From the NCBI GenBank assembly GCA_948567375.1, contig OX419759.1:23103493-23167492 (forward strand): 64,000 nucleotides of DNA, in the 5' to 3' direction. The translations under genes and the position numbers were made by a program. Under the pieces are notes generated by a model that was not told where the DNA came from, ran no database searches, and saw only the letters and a program-made list of their open reading frames with translations. Positions 52,963-64,000 of this stretch are shown here, one piece after another (position 1 is the first letter of the stretch; the number at the start of each line of letters is the position of its first letter). Origin of the DNA: Lunularia cruciata (taxonomy: Eukaryota; Streptophyta; Marchantiopsida; Lunulariales; Lunulariaceae).

Positions 52963-54253
52963 TTGAGTTGTACGATTGAGGCCAGCTCTTTGAGCACTCT
53001 ACTGCTGTTTTCCCAAATCTTTCCGCGTCTGTGCAGTAGTCACAAATCAGTAGTTCTAGGGAATACGCTTCAAATCTGCTCGCTTCGTAAGCTTTTGCTC
53101 TGTCGGCACCACCGTACCAGCTGCTGTACAGCTTTGTGTAACTTCTATGAGAATCACTTTTGATCTCTCCGTGGCTGTCGACTGCGCAAAAATTCTCACG
53201 GAAATCTGTGTACGACGCAGTGAAGGCGGCTTGGACCAGTTAGTCTTGCCTGCATCACCACGAGTAGCCCACAGCTCCTAGATACTGGAGTAAATATACA
53301 TCGGCTGGTATTCCAGACAAGGGATATCAAGATCCTTGCTGCTGAAGAAGACACGAATGACGGTGTAAGCGACCATAAACTTGCCATGAACATGGACAGA
53401 GGTACTATGTTAGAAATGAAAGGCTCCTACTGGATTCAATTTATTATCAACTGTGGTTCAACTCCTCATAAAATTATTGGATAAAGTTGCAGAAATAAGA
53501 AAAGACTTGCAGCGGAATTATGGGTCTGATCAAAGAAACTAGCAAACTGTCTGTAGAATCCAGGATCTTTTTGCGCTTCATCGTCAGGAGTGTAGGATAG
53601 GAGTGTATAGGAGTAGGAGTGAACTGAATAGGAATGTAGTCTTATATGATGGAATTTCTCACAAGATCATGTACTGGTTCAGAGAATGCCATACTAGTGA
53701 TAGTCTTCAGTGGGGTGAAATCAGAGGTAGATTCGCTGTTTTCGGTCACCCTTCCCCTCGGCGAAAACGTTGGGCTGGAGAATATCAAGTTCACCACTCA
53801 AATTTTAGAGGAACTCAAAGTCCAATTCACGACAGTTCTTGAAAACTGTGGGAAGCTGCACAAAAGACACCAGGTTCTCAACGTGATTAGGATTGAATCC
53901 ATCACGGTGGAACGCGTCACATAGTGAAGCGAAAACAAGATTCAGGTTGCATCAAGCTAACAAAGCATGCATCTAGAGGGAATGTGTTAAGATGGAAGTG
54001 TGCGTCAGTCTATCAAATTCAGTTGAACCCCGTGATGATTAATATGTGCAGTATCAAAGATCATGTTGATAAGTTCACAGCATGTACTTTTTGCACGTTC
54101 GAATGTTCTGATTATCTCCTAACAGATATTACGAAAGTGTGACTTTACTTGCATAGTACGAGGTGACGGTACCCGCGGAGTTCCCTCCCACCAGCTTCCG
54201 CTTCATAACGATGTGGCCGAATAAAAAGGGGAACTCTAACCGAAATCTAGACC
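52963..54253 (-). pseudogene. XTH pseudogene: exons 2-4, exon 1 missing
   Basis: Exon 2 (54253-54153, 101 nt as in the intact gene) reads [29 protein letters not shown] and is followed by GCAAGT, a GC donor. Exon 3 (53855-53663) reads TVFKNCRELDFEFL, stop, NLSGELDILQPNVFAEGKGD, RKQRIYL with three stops; the catalytic Glu-Leu-Asp-Phe-Glu is still visible. Exon 4 (about 53381-52963) reads FMVAYTVIRVFFSSKDLDIP, LEYQPMYIYSSI, stop, ELWATRGDAGKTNWSK, then frameshifts. No exon 1 is found up to 54,600. It is a tandem copy of 41435-43307 that shares intron positions and, in part, 3' flank. Confidence 0.92.
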
Positions 54254-55448
54254 CTGATCACACATACCCAGAGGATTAGTCAAATGAGCTACCCAATTAG
54301 AGCTGGAATTGTACCATAACGTTTTTAAAGTATGTGATCGGAATAAAGGTGACACTTGTTCCGCTATGCAAGACAAAATATAGTGCCACCTTTTCATCTA
54401 TCAATGACCAGTCAGTGGTTGGTTTCTCTATCAGCATTTTATCTTGGTGTCAAGGCCTCCAGGATAATGCGTCGAACAATTCAAAATGTGTATTGTGCGG
54501 AGCTAGAGTAGTATTCTTTTCTTGGTTTAGAGAGTACTTCCAGATATGGAGAGAGTGATTATATATACTCATCTCTCGGATAAGCAGCTAGCGGCACTGC
54601 AACAGGTAAGGTCTCCAAGTATAGAGGTATGCCTCCAAGTATAGAGGTATGCCGGAAGGTCACCTTTTTGTCTTTTAGCCTTGGGAGTTATATGGAGCCA
54701 AGGATACAACGTTCAGCACATTGGTCGGGGAGTGCAAAAGCTTATCATATTAGCAGTCACATCTACCACTCTCACTCTCATATTTGTGTGTCCATTGCTC
54801 TACATAGAGATTGGTTGATGCAATCCATAGAATCAATCAATCACATTAGGTGATGCTTCTTTGGATGTTCCATTCCTTTGTAGATCTTATGACTTGCGTA
54901 GCTTTGATATCTTAGGTGCGGTAAGGCAGATTTCTCATTAAAATCTTGGCCTAGAAGAGGAGAGTCGAGCACATTCAGATTATGTTCCAAGATGAATACT
55001 TTGTTCCATCTATGAAAGCCATACGAATAGAGGAGGAGATTCTGACACAAGAAGGAGATAAGGAAGGAGAGGGGGTGAATGCAATAAGAAGAGGAAGCTT
55101 GCTAGAGCAATTTCCAAGATGACACCACTCATGGTCTTTCTTGCAGTACTTTGCTAACCATACAAAATTAAAGAGTGGTTCAATGGAAACTAGAGAGAGA
55201 TGCAAATTAGCCAAAATTGAAAAATGGAAAAAATGGAGAACCACAGGGGTGAAACTATGTTAAGTTAATTAAAAAATTAGATCCAAACTAGACAAACTTA
55301 GATTTAAGGAACAATACCAGAAATTTAAGTGCTTCAATTCAATGACTCATGAGGAGATAAAAGAGTTTATTCAATATAATTTAAGAGATAGATGCTCCAT
55401 ATACTAGTTATAGTAACAATTCTATATTTCCAATACTTGACTACACCC

Positions 55449-55604
55449 TTGTGCAAAGTGTAAATGATAGCCAAGATAATTATGATTATGAGATGTAGAC
55501 TTGTGCAAAGTGTAAATGATAGCCAAGATAATTATGATTATGAGATGTAGACTTGTGCAAAGTGTAAATGATAGCCAAGATAATTATGATTATGAGATGT
55601 AAAC
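55449..55604. repeat. Three 52-bp tandem units
   Basis: ttgtgcaaagtgtaaatgat starts at 55449, 55501 and 55553; units are identical except near the last end (gtagac to gtaaac). Confidence 0.95.
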
Positions 55605-57479
55605 TGGCTTTTCTATATAAATTGTGCACATGGTTGATTATCCAAATATTAGTCTTTATGGAATTTTTTGCACAATTTTCTATGGACTTTGTTTTTGATT
55701 GTGCCAAGGGTGCATAGGGGAATCCGTGGGGTGTGCTTTGGGGTGGTTTGTGGAGTGTGCTCAGGTGTATATAGAGGTGCATTGGATGCACATAGTAATT
55801 TGCAGGTTGTGCTTGGAGTGCGCTTGGGAGCTTGTATGGCGCTTGGGGTCCATTGACTATTTGAGTGTGTGCTTGGGGTTCACGGGATGCACTTTGGAGT
55901 AACTATGTTGGGTGCACTTTGGCATTTAGGGGGCAACTAAGGGACCTTGCTGCCATCTGGCTCAACTTGCATGTGTGCTAATGAAGGAATTGTGAAGGCT
56001 TTTTGATAAGGTGAAGAAACAAGGTCATCAATATTGGAATTCAGCCCATAAACTAAGAACTATGGAATTGAGCACATAGTTCCATAAGCAAAGATTAATT
56101 AAATGACTCAAAATCCAAAAAACATGTCCTATTTGTTGATGGAGAGTAGCAAATTATAAGATACTATTGTGAAGATATGAATTTATAAGTGTGCGGTTTT
56201 AATAATATGGTTCTGAGTAACCAAAGACTTCCATAAGGAATTTTATGGGTAACATGTAAATTTTTTAATGCGTAGTGCAAGAAGAGAAAATAAAATATTT
56301 TATGGGTACTTGATGGTATTTTGTAGACTTTCAATGGAAACAGGTGACAAATAACTTTTTATGGGTTATGAGGATTCCATAAACACTAAATGACATGTGA
56401 CATATGATTAATTGGGATGTTGGTTCAAAAATCAAATTCCAAAAGGTGCATTCTTCCATTCCTCCTTCATCAAAAAATAAAAGAAAGATAAAAAGAGTGG
56501 TGTACTTATCTGTCTCCACCATTGTGATGCTTGTGGATTGATAGAAAGAGTAGTGGGTGTTATTTTGAGATGCTTGTGGGATGATTCTTGTGGAAACTGT
56601 TGGGTGGGGTGTAATTTGAGAGTATAGGATGCCACAGATTAGTGATGGTAAGAAGTTGAGTAAGAATATTGATTGAGTGAAGTATTAAACTCGAGTTAGA
56701 GAATGATTGTGATGACTGGAGCTCCGCTGATGAATGGAGGTTTGGTGAATGGAACCTCAAGGAATGGAACACTAAGAAAGACACTCTCAACATATTGTTA
56801 AGGTGGTAGCAATTGTTAAATTGGTGAAGGTATTTACAATCTAGATCACACATTACTTGGAGTTCAAAGTTTGTTTTGGAAGTATTTTCAAAATTGGAGA
56901 CTTGAGCCTTTAGACAACTCACCCAAATGGATTTAAATCATGTTATGCACTTGCAGATTTTATAAAAATGCATCCAATTTTTCAGAAAAGACATCAAAAT
57001 GACCAAACTCTAGTTTGGATTCAAATGGTTATAGCATTGGATAGATTTGGTCATAATGGAATGGGGCATGTGTAGCAAGGGGCTTGAATATTTGAGGCAT
57101 TAGTGTAGGATCCACCATCTTATTCATTGCAAGAGTAATGTCTCCTGTTATATGTATCTTGTAAAGGAAGTGGGATGCACACCAAGAAAGAATGCCTTAG
57201 AATCTCCTCCATATTGAATCTCCTCCATTTGCTTAGAAAGGGTCTTGGGTGCATAGGTCTAGTTGATGGAACCCTTTTCCTTTTTAGCAAAATTACCAAT
57301 GGTGGATGGAGAATTATATTACACTTAGAAGGGATCATATTCAAACAATGGTTAAGTAATATGTGAGGACAAGAAAAGAATAATACACTTCATTAGAGGT
57401 AAGAGTATTAAACATGGTTACAAATGCATATTTTTTGAGTAAAGGTTTAATTATTCATTTATTATTGAGCCCTAATAAA

Positions 57480-57660
57480 GTATTTAGTGAAGGTATAATT
57501 ATTTATTTAATTTGTGTGGTTATAGTGGATACAATCAATATGATGACATGGTTAATTATTTAATTAGGATTGAGCACAGATACAAATATATTTGTATTTA
57601 GTGCAGGTATAATTATTTATTTAGTTGGTGTGCTCATATACACTCAATATGATGATAGGG
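57480..57660. repeat. About 114-bp direct repeat
   Basis: gtatttagtgaaggtataat at 57480 recurs at 57594 (gtatttagtgcaggtataat); both continue tatttattta and catcaatatgatga-like ends. Confidence 0.8.
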
Positions 57661-58328
57661 ATGCCCGGCTCTTATCATGATATGACATGTTTGAAGAAAT
57701 CTCCACTCTAGGCAGATTTGAATAAGCAAGGAGCATGTACCACGTTTGACCAATATCAATATCTACTTGGTGCTTAGGTTATGTTCCAATGAACCATATG
57801 GTGCAATATTTCAACCAAGCATGGATTGAAGAAAAAAACCTCTTCCACAAATGTCTGCCAAGAATGAGAGTGTTAAATGAACATTGTCCGGAAGTGCTAG
57901 AAGCTTGTTCAAATGTTTTTAAGGGAATTGAGGATATAGCTAAAACATCCAAGGAGAAATACATATTTGTTGAAATGGATTAGTGTATGTGTAATTCTCC
58001 ATTATATTTTGATAAAAAGAGCAGATATTTGGTTAGAGGAGGAAGATGATTTTGTAGAGGAGGTAGAGGTAGAAGTTTAGACCAAGGTCTTATGATGGGG
58101 CTTGAGCAAAGCACAGAGTAGACAAGAAATATAGTAGTGAATATTGTCTTTCCTTCAGCCAACAGCTGGATGGTCTTCTTATTCCACGATAAATATATTA
58201 ACATGGGTTCTCTTAATCCATGTTAAAAAAGTAATGATCATTTTTCATTTTTAATTAATGAGCAATGAAGAGTCTGATGTCAAACTTACTGAAATAAACA
58301 AATTATATAAATTTTGGAATATGTTCTA

Positions 58329-58354
58329 TTGAATTGAATTGAATTGAATTGAAT
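58329..58354. repeat. (gaatt)n microsatellite
   Basis: Five tandem gaatt units. Confidence 0.95.
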
Positions 58355-60641
58355 AGTTGTATTTATGTCGAGGCTCTATTGAGATACATTGGTAAATGTT
58401 GATATGCATTTATATGTATACATATTATTTTAGAAGTTGTAAATATTAGTATGCATTTATATATATACAAATTATTTTAAAGGCAAGTCTGCGCTCATTG
58501 GCATTCGGATCTGTTGGGCTGAATGTGAGGAACGTTAGTTGCTCTAACTAGAATGATGTGATCTAGAAGTGTATAATTTTTTTTGTTTTAAGAGAGAGAT
58601 AGAATAAATCAATAAATATATAAAGCCCCTAGAGAATATCTCAATTTATAAACTTTTTAGTGAGAAGTCCATCTGGAGTACATTGTGATCTGTTGTCAGT
58701 TGGGATTGTGATTTTGAGAGTATATATTGTTGAAGAATAGATTCAAGTTTTAGCGGGTAATATATAAATTTCTAAAGAGTTGAGAAGGGTGGGTCGAGAA
58801 GTATAAATTGAGGACAAGAGGATTCAAGGTTTCACTTCAAGAATTATCAAATTATCAAGAGGAATTGCTGGAAAGGAATTGTTCAACAGAGTTGAGTTTG
58901 AGAAGAGAGACATTTGACTTAAAATTATCAAGAGGAAGTTTGATTTATTGAGAGACTATAGAGAGGATATGAGAAGTTTCGGGAGAGAAAGGAATTGTTT
59001 GAGAGTTGAGTTTGAGAAGAGAGACTTTTGATAGCAAAGCATGGGGAAGGGAGGAAGTTTGATTTACAGAGAGTATTGGGGCAGAAGAAGAAGTTTCCAT
59101 CTTCAAATCCAGTCAGAATCAGGTCAAGAAAAGAGAGAACAAAACATAATTTCTGAATGTGAGGGAAGGAAGAAGGCAAGAAGAGAATTTCCAAATGTGA
59201 GGAAGGAAAGAAGGCAGAAGTCATGAGGAATTATGGGAAAGGAATAAATTTTGTATTTTTGAAAGTGATTGAGTGAGAAATTTTTGAAGTGAGAGAAAGT
59301 GTCAAGGATCGAGTGGAGGAAAGACAAAACAAAAGAGAATTTCCAAATTTGAGGGAAGGAAAGAGGCAAGGTTAGCGAGAGAAATTTCCTCAGAAGAGAA
59401 TCTCCAAATGTGAGCAAAGGAAAGAAAACAAGAGGTGGGAGGAATTTTGGGAAAGAAAGATTTATTTGTATTTTCAAAAGTGAGTGAATGGGGAAAGAAA
59501 GAAGAAGGACAAGATGAGGAGAAGAAAATATATTTTGCTAGTGTAGAAGAACCATTTCAAAGGCAAAAGAGCAAAGATGGTAGCAATTTTCCCATACCCA
59601 TGAGTCATGGATGAGGACAATATGGAAAGCTACCACAAGGGAGATTGGTTAATAAACTTCCACACTCTTTGTGATAACATGACATTCATCAGTTTGTGTT
59701 GGTTGTATAAAAATCAGATCATGGATTTGGTCGAAGAGATTTGGGAGATAGACCCTGATACAATGAGACAGAAAATTGAGGTTGGCGTGGAATATCCACA
59801 TCCATATGTAAACATTACTTATCAATTACTGTTATTTCTCTATCTATGCATTTGCTTTCAACCGTGTTTGAATATAGTTTTAAAGCATAGATTTAGATTA
59901 TTTCTGTAGTGCATACCAGCGTAGACCAATGCATATGAGAAGACAATAACAGAATCCCTAGTGTAGTTGAGTGTATACTCATTTCCCTTGCCTCCCAACC
60001 AGCAAACACAAGCACATAGGAGCGCAAATAGGTGCAAGCCAACATATACAAATGCAAAACTATATTGGGTGAGCGCATGCTAGTGCATACAAGCATATTT
60101 CCAATTTCTGCTTTTGTCTTCCCATTGTTTAACATTAGTTTGGGTTTCTTTACTAAGTCCTGCTTTTGTTTGTAGTCATTCAAGTACATTATGCATTGAC
60201 TTTATTCAAGTACATTTATGCGTTGAGTTTACGTAAATCTTGGAACCATGGTAGAGAGAGAGATTGTTCACTTTGAGTGTTGCCATGATTTATGAAATGC
60301 TTGCTTTGCATAGGGTCAAAAACCAAAGAAAGGGTATGTTCCTTACACTTCAATGATGGATTGGTTTCTTGTGCATGATAAAACAACATGTAGGTATCTT
60401 GCACAATAATGTGCATATCTAACTTTCTGTCCTTTTCTCAGATGATGGGTTCACTCTTTGTCCCTACAAGGAGGCCAAAGGTAGTGCATGGACAATTCAT
60501 ACTGAATCTAAAGACTAAGCTTAGGAGATCTGGTGTAAGGGATTACAATTGTGCAAAGTTGGTTATGTTTGCAATGGAGTCCAAGTTAGGGTTTTCAAAA
60601 AGGAAGATGGGAGGAGATTCAAGGTGACTCATATAGTGCAG

Positions 60642-61220
60642 TGTAATGTCATGAAGACAAGAGAAACCCAAGTGAACTACAAGAGAAGAAACAAAAGGTT
60701 TCATTTCTCAATACTCTGATGCCCCAAATGAGCACCTTGTCTTTATTATATAGCAAAGATGATCACTTAAAGTGAGCTTCACCCTTAGATCAAATACATA
60801 GATTGGTTGACATGTCAATGAGTATCACCCTTAGATTAGCTATATGGATTGGTGACATGTTGATTCTTGTCCTATTTGGTTGGTCAAACAAGTTTGACCA
60901 AAAGGAATATTTGGGGAATCTTCTTGTAGGAAGCTCAAAGTAGCATGGGTGAGGTACCATGGAAAGCTCTCAATGGTCAAAACAATTAGGGAAAATAAAA
61001 AACCTTGCACTCTAGGGAGTAATGTTATTTCACTTGTCAAGGCCTAATTCATCCATTTAGACTTCCAAAATTGGCTCTAAAGTTTTTAAGGTGTTTTTGA
61101 TCTATGCCCTATTAGTGGAAGTACTCTTTTGGTGACACTTTATCTGATCTACTTAGACTATCATATATAAAATCCCTAAAGATATTACCAAACTAATTTC
61201 CACCTTATTGTCTGAAGCAC
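60642..61220 (-). mobile_element. Solo LTR of E5 family, single-unit variant
   Basis: Reverse complement of the E5-family LTR: tgtaatgtc at 60642 is its 3' end, gatgccccaaatgagcacc (60720-60738), tattatatag TATA complement, tttgaccaaaaggaa, and agatattaccaaac near 61174. Only one of the two internal 155-bp units is present. Flanks tgcag and tgcaa suggest a near-match target duplication. Confidence 0.8.
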
Positions 61221-64000
61221 TGCAAAGGCTCATTGTCATGTCCGGCAGAATTCCTTAGTTCCTTAGTTGACTTTTGGCATAGGCGAGACTCTGGTTCATT
61301 GCCAGTATGTACAATACAGGTATATATTAACTACTGTAATACTTCTCTTTATCACCCTAAAGAACAACGAAGGTTCTCCCATCCGAGAATCGGTACTCTT
61401 GGCCTGCCCTGCCTTTTTCTGATCTTCATAGCGACCTTCAGATATTCCGGTATGTTTGCGAAGTCGTTTACCTCATATTGGTCGAGTACTTATGACATGC
61501 TTACCGATCATCCAACGATATTTATTCTGTATCTACTAGATGATAGTTCCTTTTATCAGTACATATTTGCTTTTGATTTTCGGACAAATGTAGTGTAGTG
61601 TATCCTCTAAATCAATTGTGTGGGCTTGTTGTTAGCGGACTTCTCTGGTCCAGCAAACCGCGTCTGAACATATCGTAACGATCGAAGTTAAATGTGATGA
61701 ACAAGTCCCAAAGCTTGAATCAGTTTCAGATTCGATCTTTGCTCTATAAAACTTACACTTAATGCTTCACATAACGTATTTTGATGGGCAGAAAAGCTTC
61801 TATGCACAGCGCAACCGCGAGCCTTTGTTCCAGCAATCATTTTTTACTAGAAGTCAAAACACAGTAGTGAATCGAGGCATCCCATTATATTTACGAGTTC
61901 TCAGAAGCAGTCGATTTCTATTTACAAGTGAACCCACTGTATTCGAGCAGAACCTGAGATTTGACAGGTAATCAATCCATGAAAGAGTCTGTTCACCTAG
62001 TTGAGGATACACCGCGAACAGATCACACAAGAATCAAACGCTTCGCTTCGATTCGAACATTTTCGGGGAGGAGGTAAATAACGAGATATTGTGAACGCGA
62101 CATTTGGGACATCCTCTCCTCCCCTAGTCAGGTTTCAGAAGGGTTGCAACTTTCATTACTCCGACTCATTTCAATATTCAGTATCCCGTCACTGACAAAA
62201 GAAGCGCTCAGTGGAAGTCGTTTGTCGAAGTCGTTTGTGTTATTCACTCATGGTGCGAGCACCAATGGAGGCAAGCCTCATGGCGTTTAACATCATAGCG
62301 CAGGCAATGAAACTAGGGAGGCATTGTGGACTTTAAGGATCGAACCCCGTTACACTGCTTGATATTTCTGGGTGTTCTAGAATCGGATCAAAAGTCTCAG
62401 ATATCCATGGAAGGGAAATCCATATCACTTCTCACGCACAACTAGGGCGACAACTCTAGGGCGACCACTACGGAATGTTTGAATAGCAAGCCTTGAGATT
62501 ATCATCATGGACTGGAATAAGGGTCTAGAAAGGTACTGATGCGAGTGAGCATGAGTACTGTGTCCTTCGGGTGGGGATCTGGTGAGTCGGGGGTTTCATC
62601 TTGAGATCAAAGTATTTGGGATTCCGGGCTAGGGTTAAAGGAACTGGGCGGAGTTTGGCTTTCGGAATGGGATCTGGTGAGTCGAGAGTGTCAGGTTGAG
62701 TTTAAAGTATTTAGGTTATAGACATGAGAATTCTAATAGATCACTTCTATCACCATCAAAATATAAATCAAATCTGCGACCGCCTAGGATAACGAGAAAG
62801 ATGGAAGACCCCATCAAGTCTACAAGGATAGATCGTGTGAGGTAAGATGGGGCTAAACCCCAATAGTATCGGTAAAATAATAATATCATTTAGTTAAGAT
62901 ACATCTTTTTCTTAAAGGTGACAATTATATTAGGGCACCTCTTTCAGAAACTGACCTTACAATTTTAATTTGAACCCCCACGATAAACTAAAGAACAAGA
63001 AAATTTCTTTATATATCTTGTTTACTAAATCAGAATCTCGTACCGATCCTGTAGGGGCTAAGCCTCATGTTATCTCTTGTGTTTCATCTTTATATGGCTT
63101 GATGGAGTGTTCCATCCTTCTTGCCTGTTCTTTTTACCAAATTAGAAGTAAATTTTATCCTCATTTTTGGATGAGCACCCATAATGTTATTGGGGATATT
63201 TAGAAAAACAATTTATTTAGAAAAACAATCTTGTGTGTTCGTTCGTGAAATAACCCTAAACTGCAATTATTGGATTGACGTGCGACGTCAAACTTGTAAG
63301 TGTTATTGATAAGTCTTTCGGCCGACTTGCGCTACCGAGAAGTCGAAGTGCCAGGGCATTGTTGAGTCTTTCTCTGGTAAAACTGTTCACAAGTCAGACT
63401 CTAAAGATCATGTGCACGATGGGTGGTGACTCTTCGTCTGCATTTCGAGCACTACCACACAGCTGGATATTGTTGCGGCTTAGCTTCATGTTACCTCCTA
63501 TGTTCGATCCTTGTACGACTTGATGGGTCTCCCATCCTTCTTGTTATCTTACGCGGTCGCCTTCTTCTAGAGAAGAAGGTTGGTCTGACTCTAGGTTCTT
63601 CCTACCGATACTATTTTATCTTCCCTTCCTATAGAAGAAAGGTTGGTCTTGGTGTATTGGTGCTTAGCCTCATTTTACTCTCTATGTCTTTTCCTTGTTC
63701 GGCTTGATGGGGCCTTCCCATCCTTCTCGCTTTAGATTGTGCGGTAGATGAAATTGTATCCTGCATTAGTTTCAAGGATCGAGGAGTTAGAACTACAACT
63801 ACCTTCCTGAGATTTAGCTCGTTCTAGCTAAACTGGTAAACACTTCATATGTCAAGCTAGCATGCTTTCTTATTCGAAATAGGTAGGGTCCCTGCCCACC
63901 AATCCTCTTTAAAGTTCTATCCAGGCGAGCTCCGCAAGATCTCCTCCATAAAACTCGATGCCATGCACTGTAGAAGCGAATGCTCAATATGCAACGCCCT
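61221..64000. other. No gene seen; short duplications and dispersed repeats
   Basis: Composition is more balanced than 34-40 kb. Short frames have no motifs. gggatctggtgagtcg occurs at about 62574 and 62668, gaagtcgtttgt twice at 62214-62238, and three copies of the dispersed repeat lie at 63058-63730. Confidence 0.5.
63058..63730 (+). repeat. Dispersed repeat copies 3-5
   Basis: Each has a block like agcctcatgttatctc, a ctttgt or ccttgt stretch, then ggcttgatggggtcttcc and catccttctt: near 63058-63125, 63482-63545 and 63665-63730. Same layout as copies near 36727 and 39125. Confidence 0.65.

Larger units (their letters stand above)
54254..60641. other. Gene-poor DNA with tandem repeats
   Basis: No supported gene. 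Notable: a 21-22-bp duplication (ctccaagtatagaggtatgc) at 54613-54652; 52-bp repeat at 55449; G/T-rich gtgtgcttggggtt-type units at 55720-55910; a 114-bp duplication at 57480; purine-rich DNA at 58,800-59,560 with repeated caaatgtgaggaaggaaag-like units. Frames such as 57789-57983 and 59124-59477 lack motifs. Confidence 0.5.

Noticed and set aside
55668-55902. Gly/Val-rich open frames
   Set aside because: They come from gtgtgcttggggt-type low-complexity DNA and overlap in two frames with no motif.
59124-59477. Hydrophobic 117-codon frame on the minus strand
   Set aside because: It is the pyrimidine strand of a purine-rich repeat tract (Phe/Leu/Ser-rich), not a real membrane protein.
62325-62375. 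tRNA-like ggatcgaacccc motif
   Set aside because: No acceptor stem, anticodon arm or second box can be matched around it.

Overview
The window is nuclear DNA of a land plant with a repeat-rich genome. The evidence is a xyloglucan endotransglucosylase/hydrolase (XTH) gene with three introns, plant-type Ty3/Gypsy chromoviruses and a Ty1/Copia element, all primed by plant tRNAs. I cannot name the species. The XTH departs from the flowering-plant proteins I know (for example no His-Asp before the catalytic motif), so a non-flowering lineage is possible, but this is weak inference.

Positions 1-33,899 are one stack of nested LTR retrotransposons. The outermost element, E1, is a decayed chromovirus whose 5' end lies off the window. 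It is broken by a window-edge LTR fragment (1-330), an unclassified 3.2-kb insert (735-3945), a solo LTR (4318-5052), a second member of its own family (E2, 7319-26112, flanked by TGCTT) and a complete element of another family (E5, 26954-33553) sitting in E1's 3' LTR. E2's 3' LTR is split by E3 (about 12,770-25,950, minus strand), a Gypsy element with a PHD-finger-like segment downstream of integrase. E3 contains E4 (16303-24129), the youngest-looking element, with two 692-bp LTRs and long gag and pol reading frames. The nesting is E1 > E2 > E3 > E4, and the decay of the copies agrees with that order. The E1/E2 LTRs carry clusters of heat-shock-element motifs just upstream of their TATA boxes.

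Positions 33,900-40,000 are AT-rich and gene-poor, with a heavily decayed chromovirus fossil (about 35,700-37,150) and small tandem repeats.

Positions 40,000-54,300 are of more balanced composition and hold an XTH cluster on the minus strand: one apparently intact four-exon gene (41435-43307, 311 residues), two isolated exon-1 relics (44170-44378, 46068-46260), four copies of a promoter-proximal module, and a four-exon copy that has lost exon 1 and is full of stops (52963-54253). A Copia element (48365-52741) with a perfect CACTC target duplication sits in the 3' flank of the pseudogene. A long near-perfect hairpin lies at the upstream edge of one exon-1 relic.

Positions 54,300-64,000 hold no gene I can support: tandem repeats, purine-rich DNA, a minus-strand solo LTR (60642-about 61,220) and three copies of an unclassified dispersed repeat.

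The only candidate functional host gene is the XTH, a secreted cell-wall enzyme; almost everything else is retrotransposon DNA in different stages of decay. Boundaries were found by aligning copies by eye; no searches were run.
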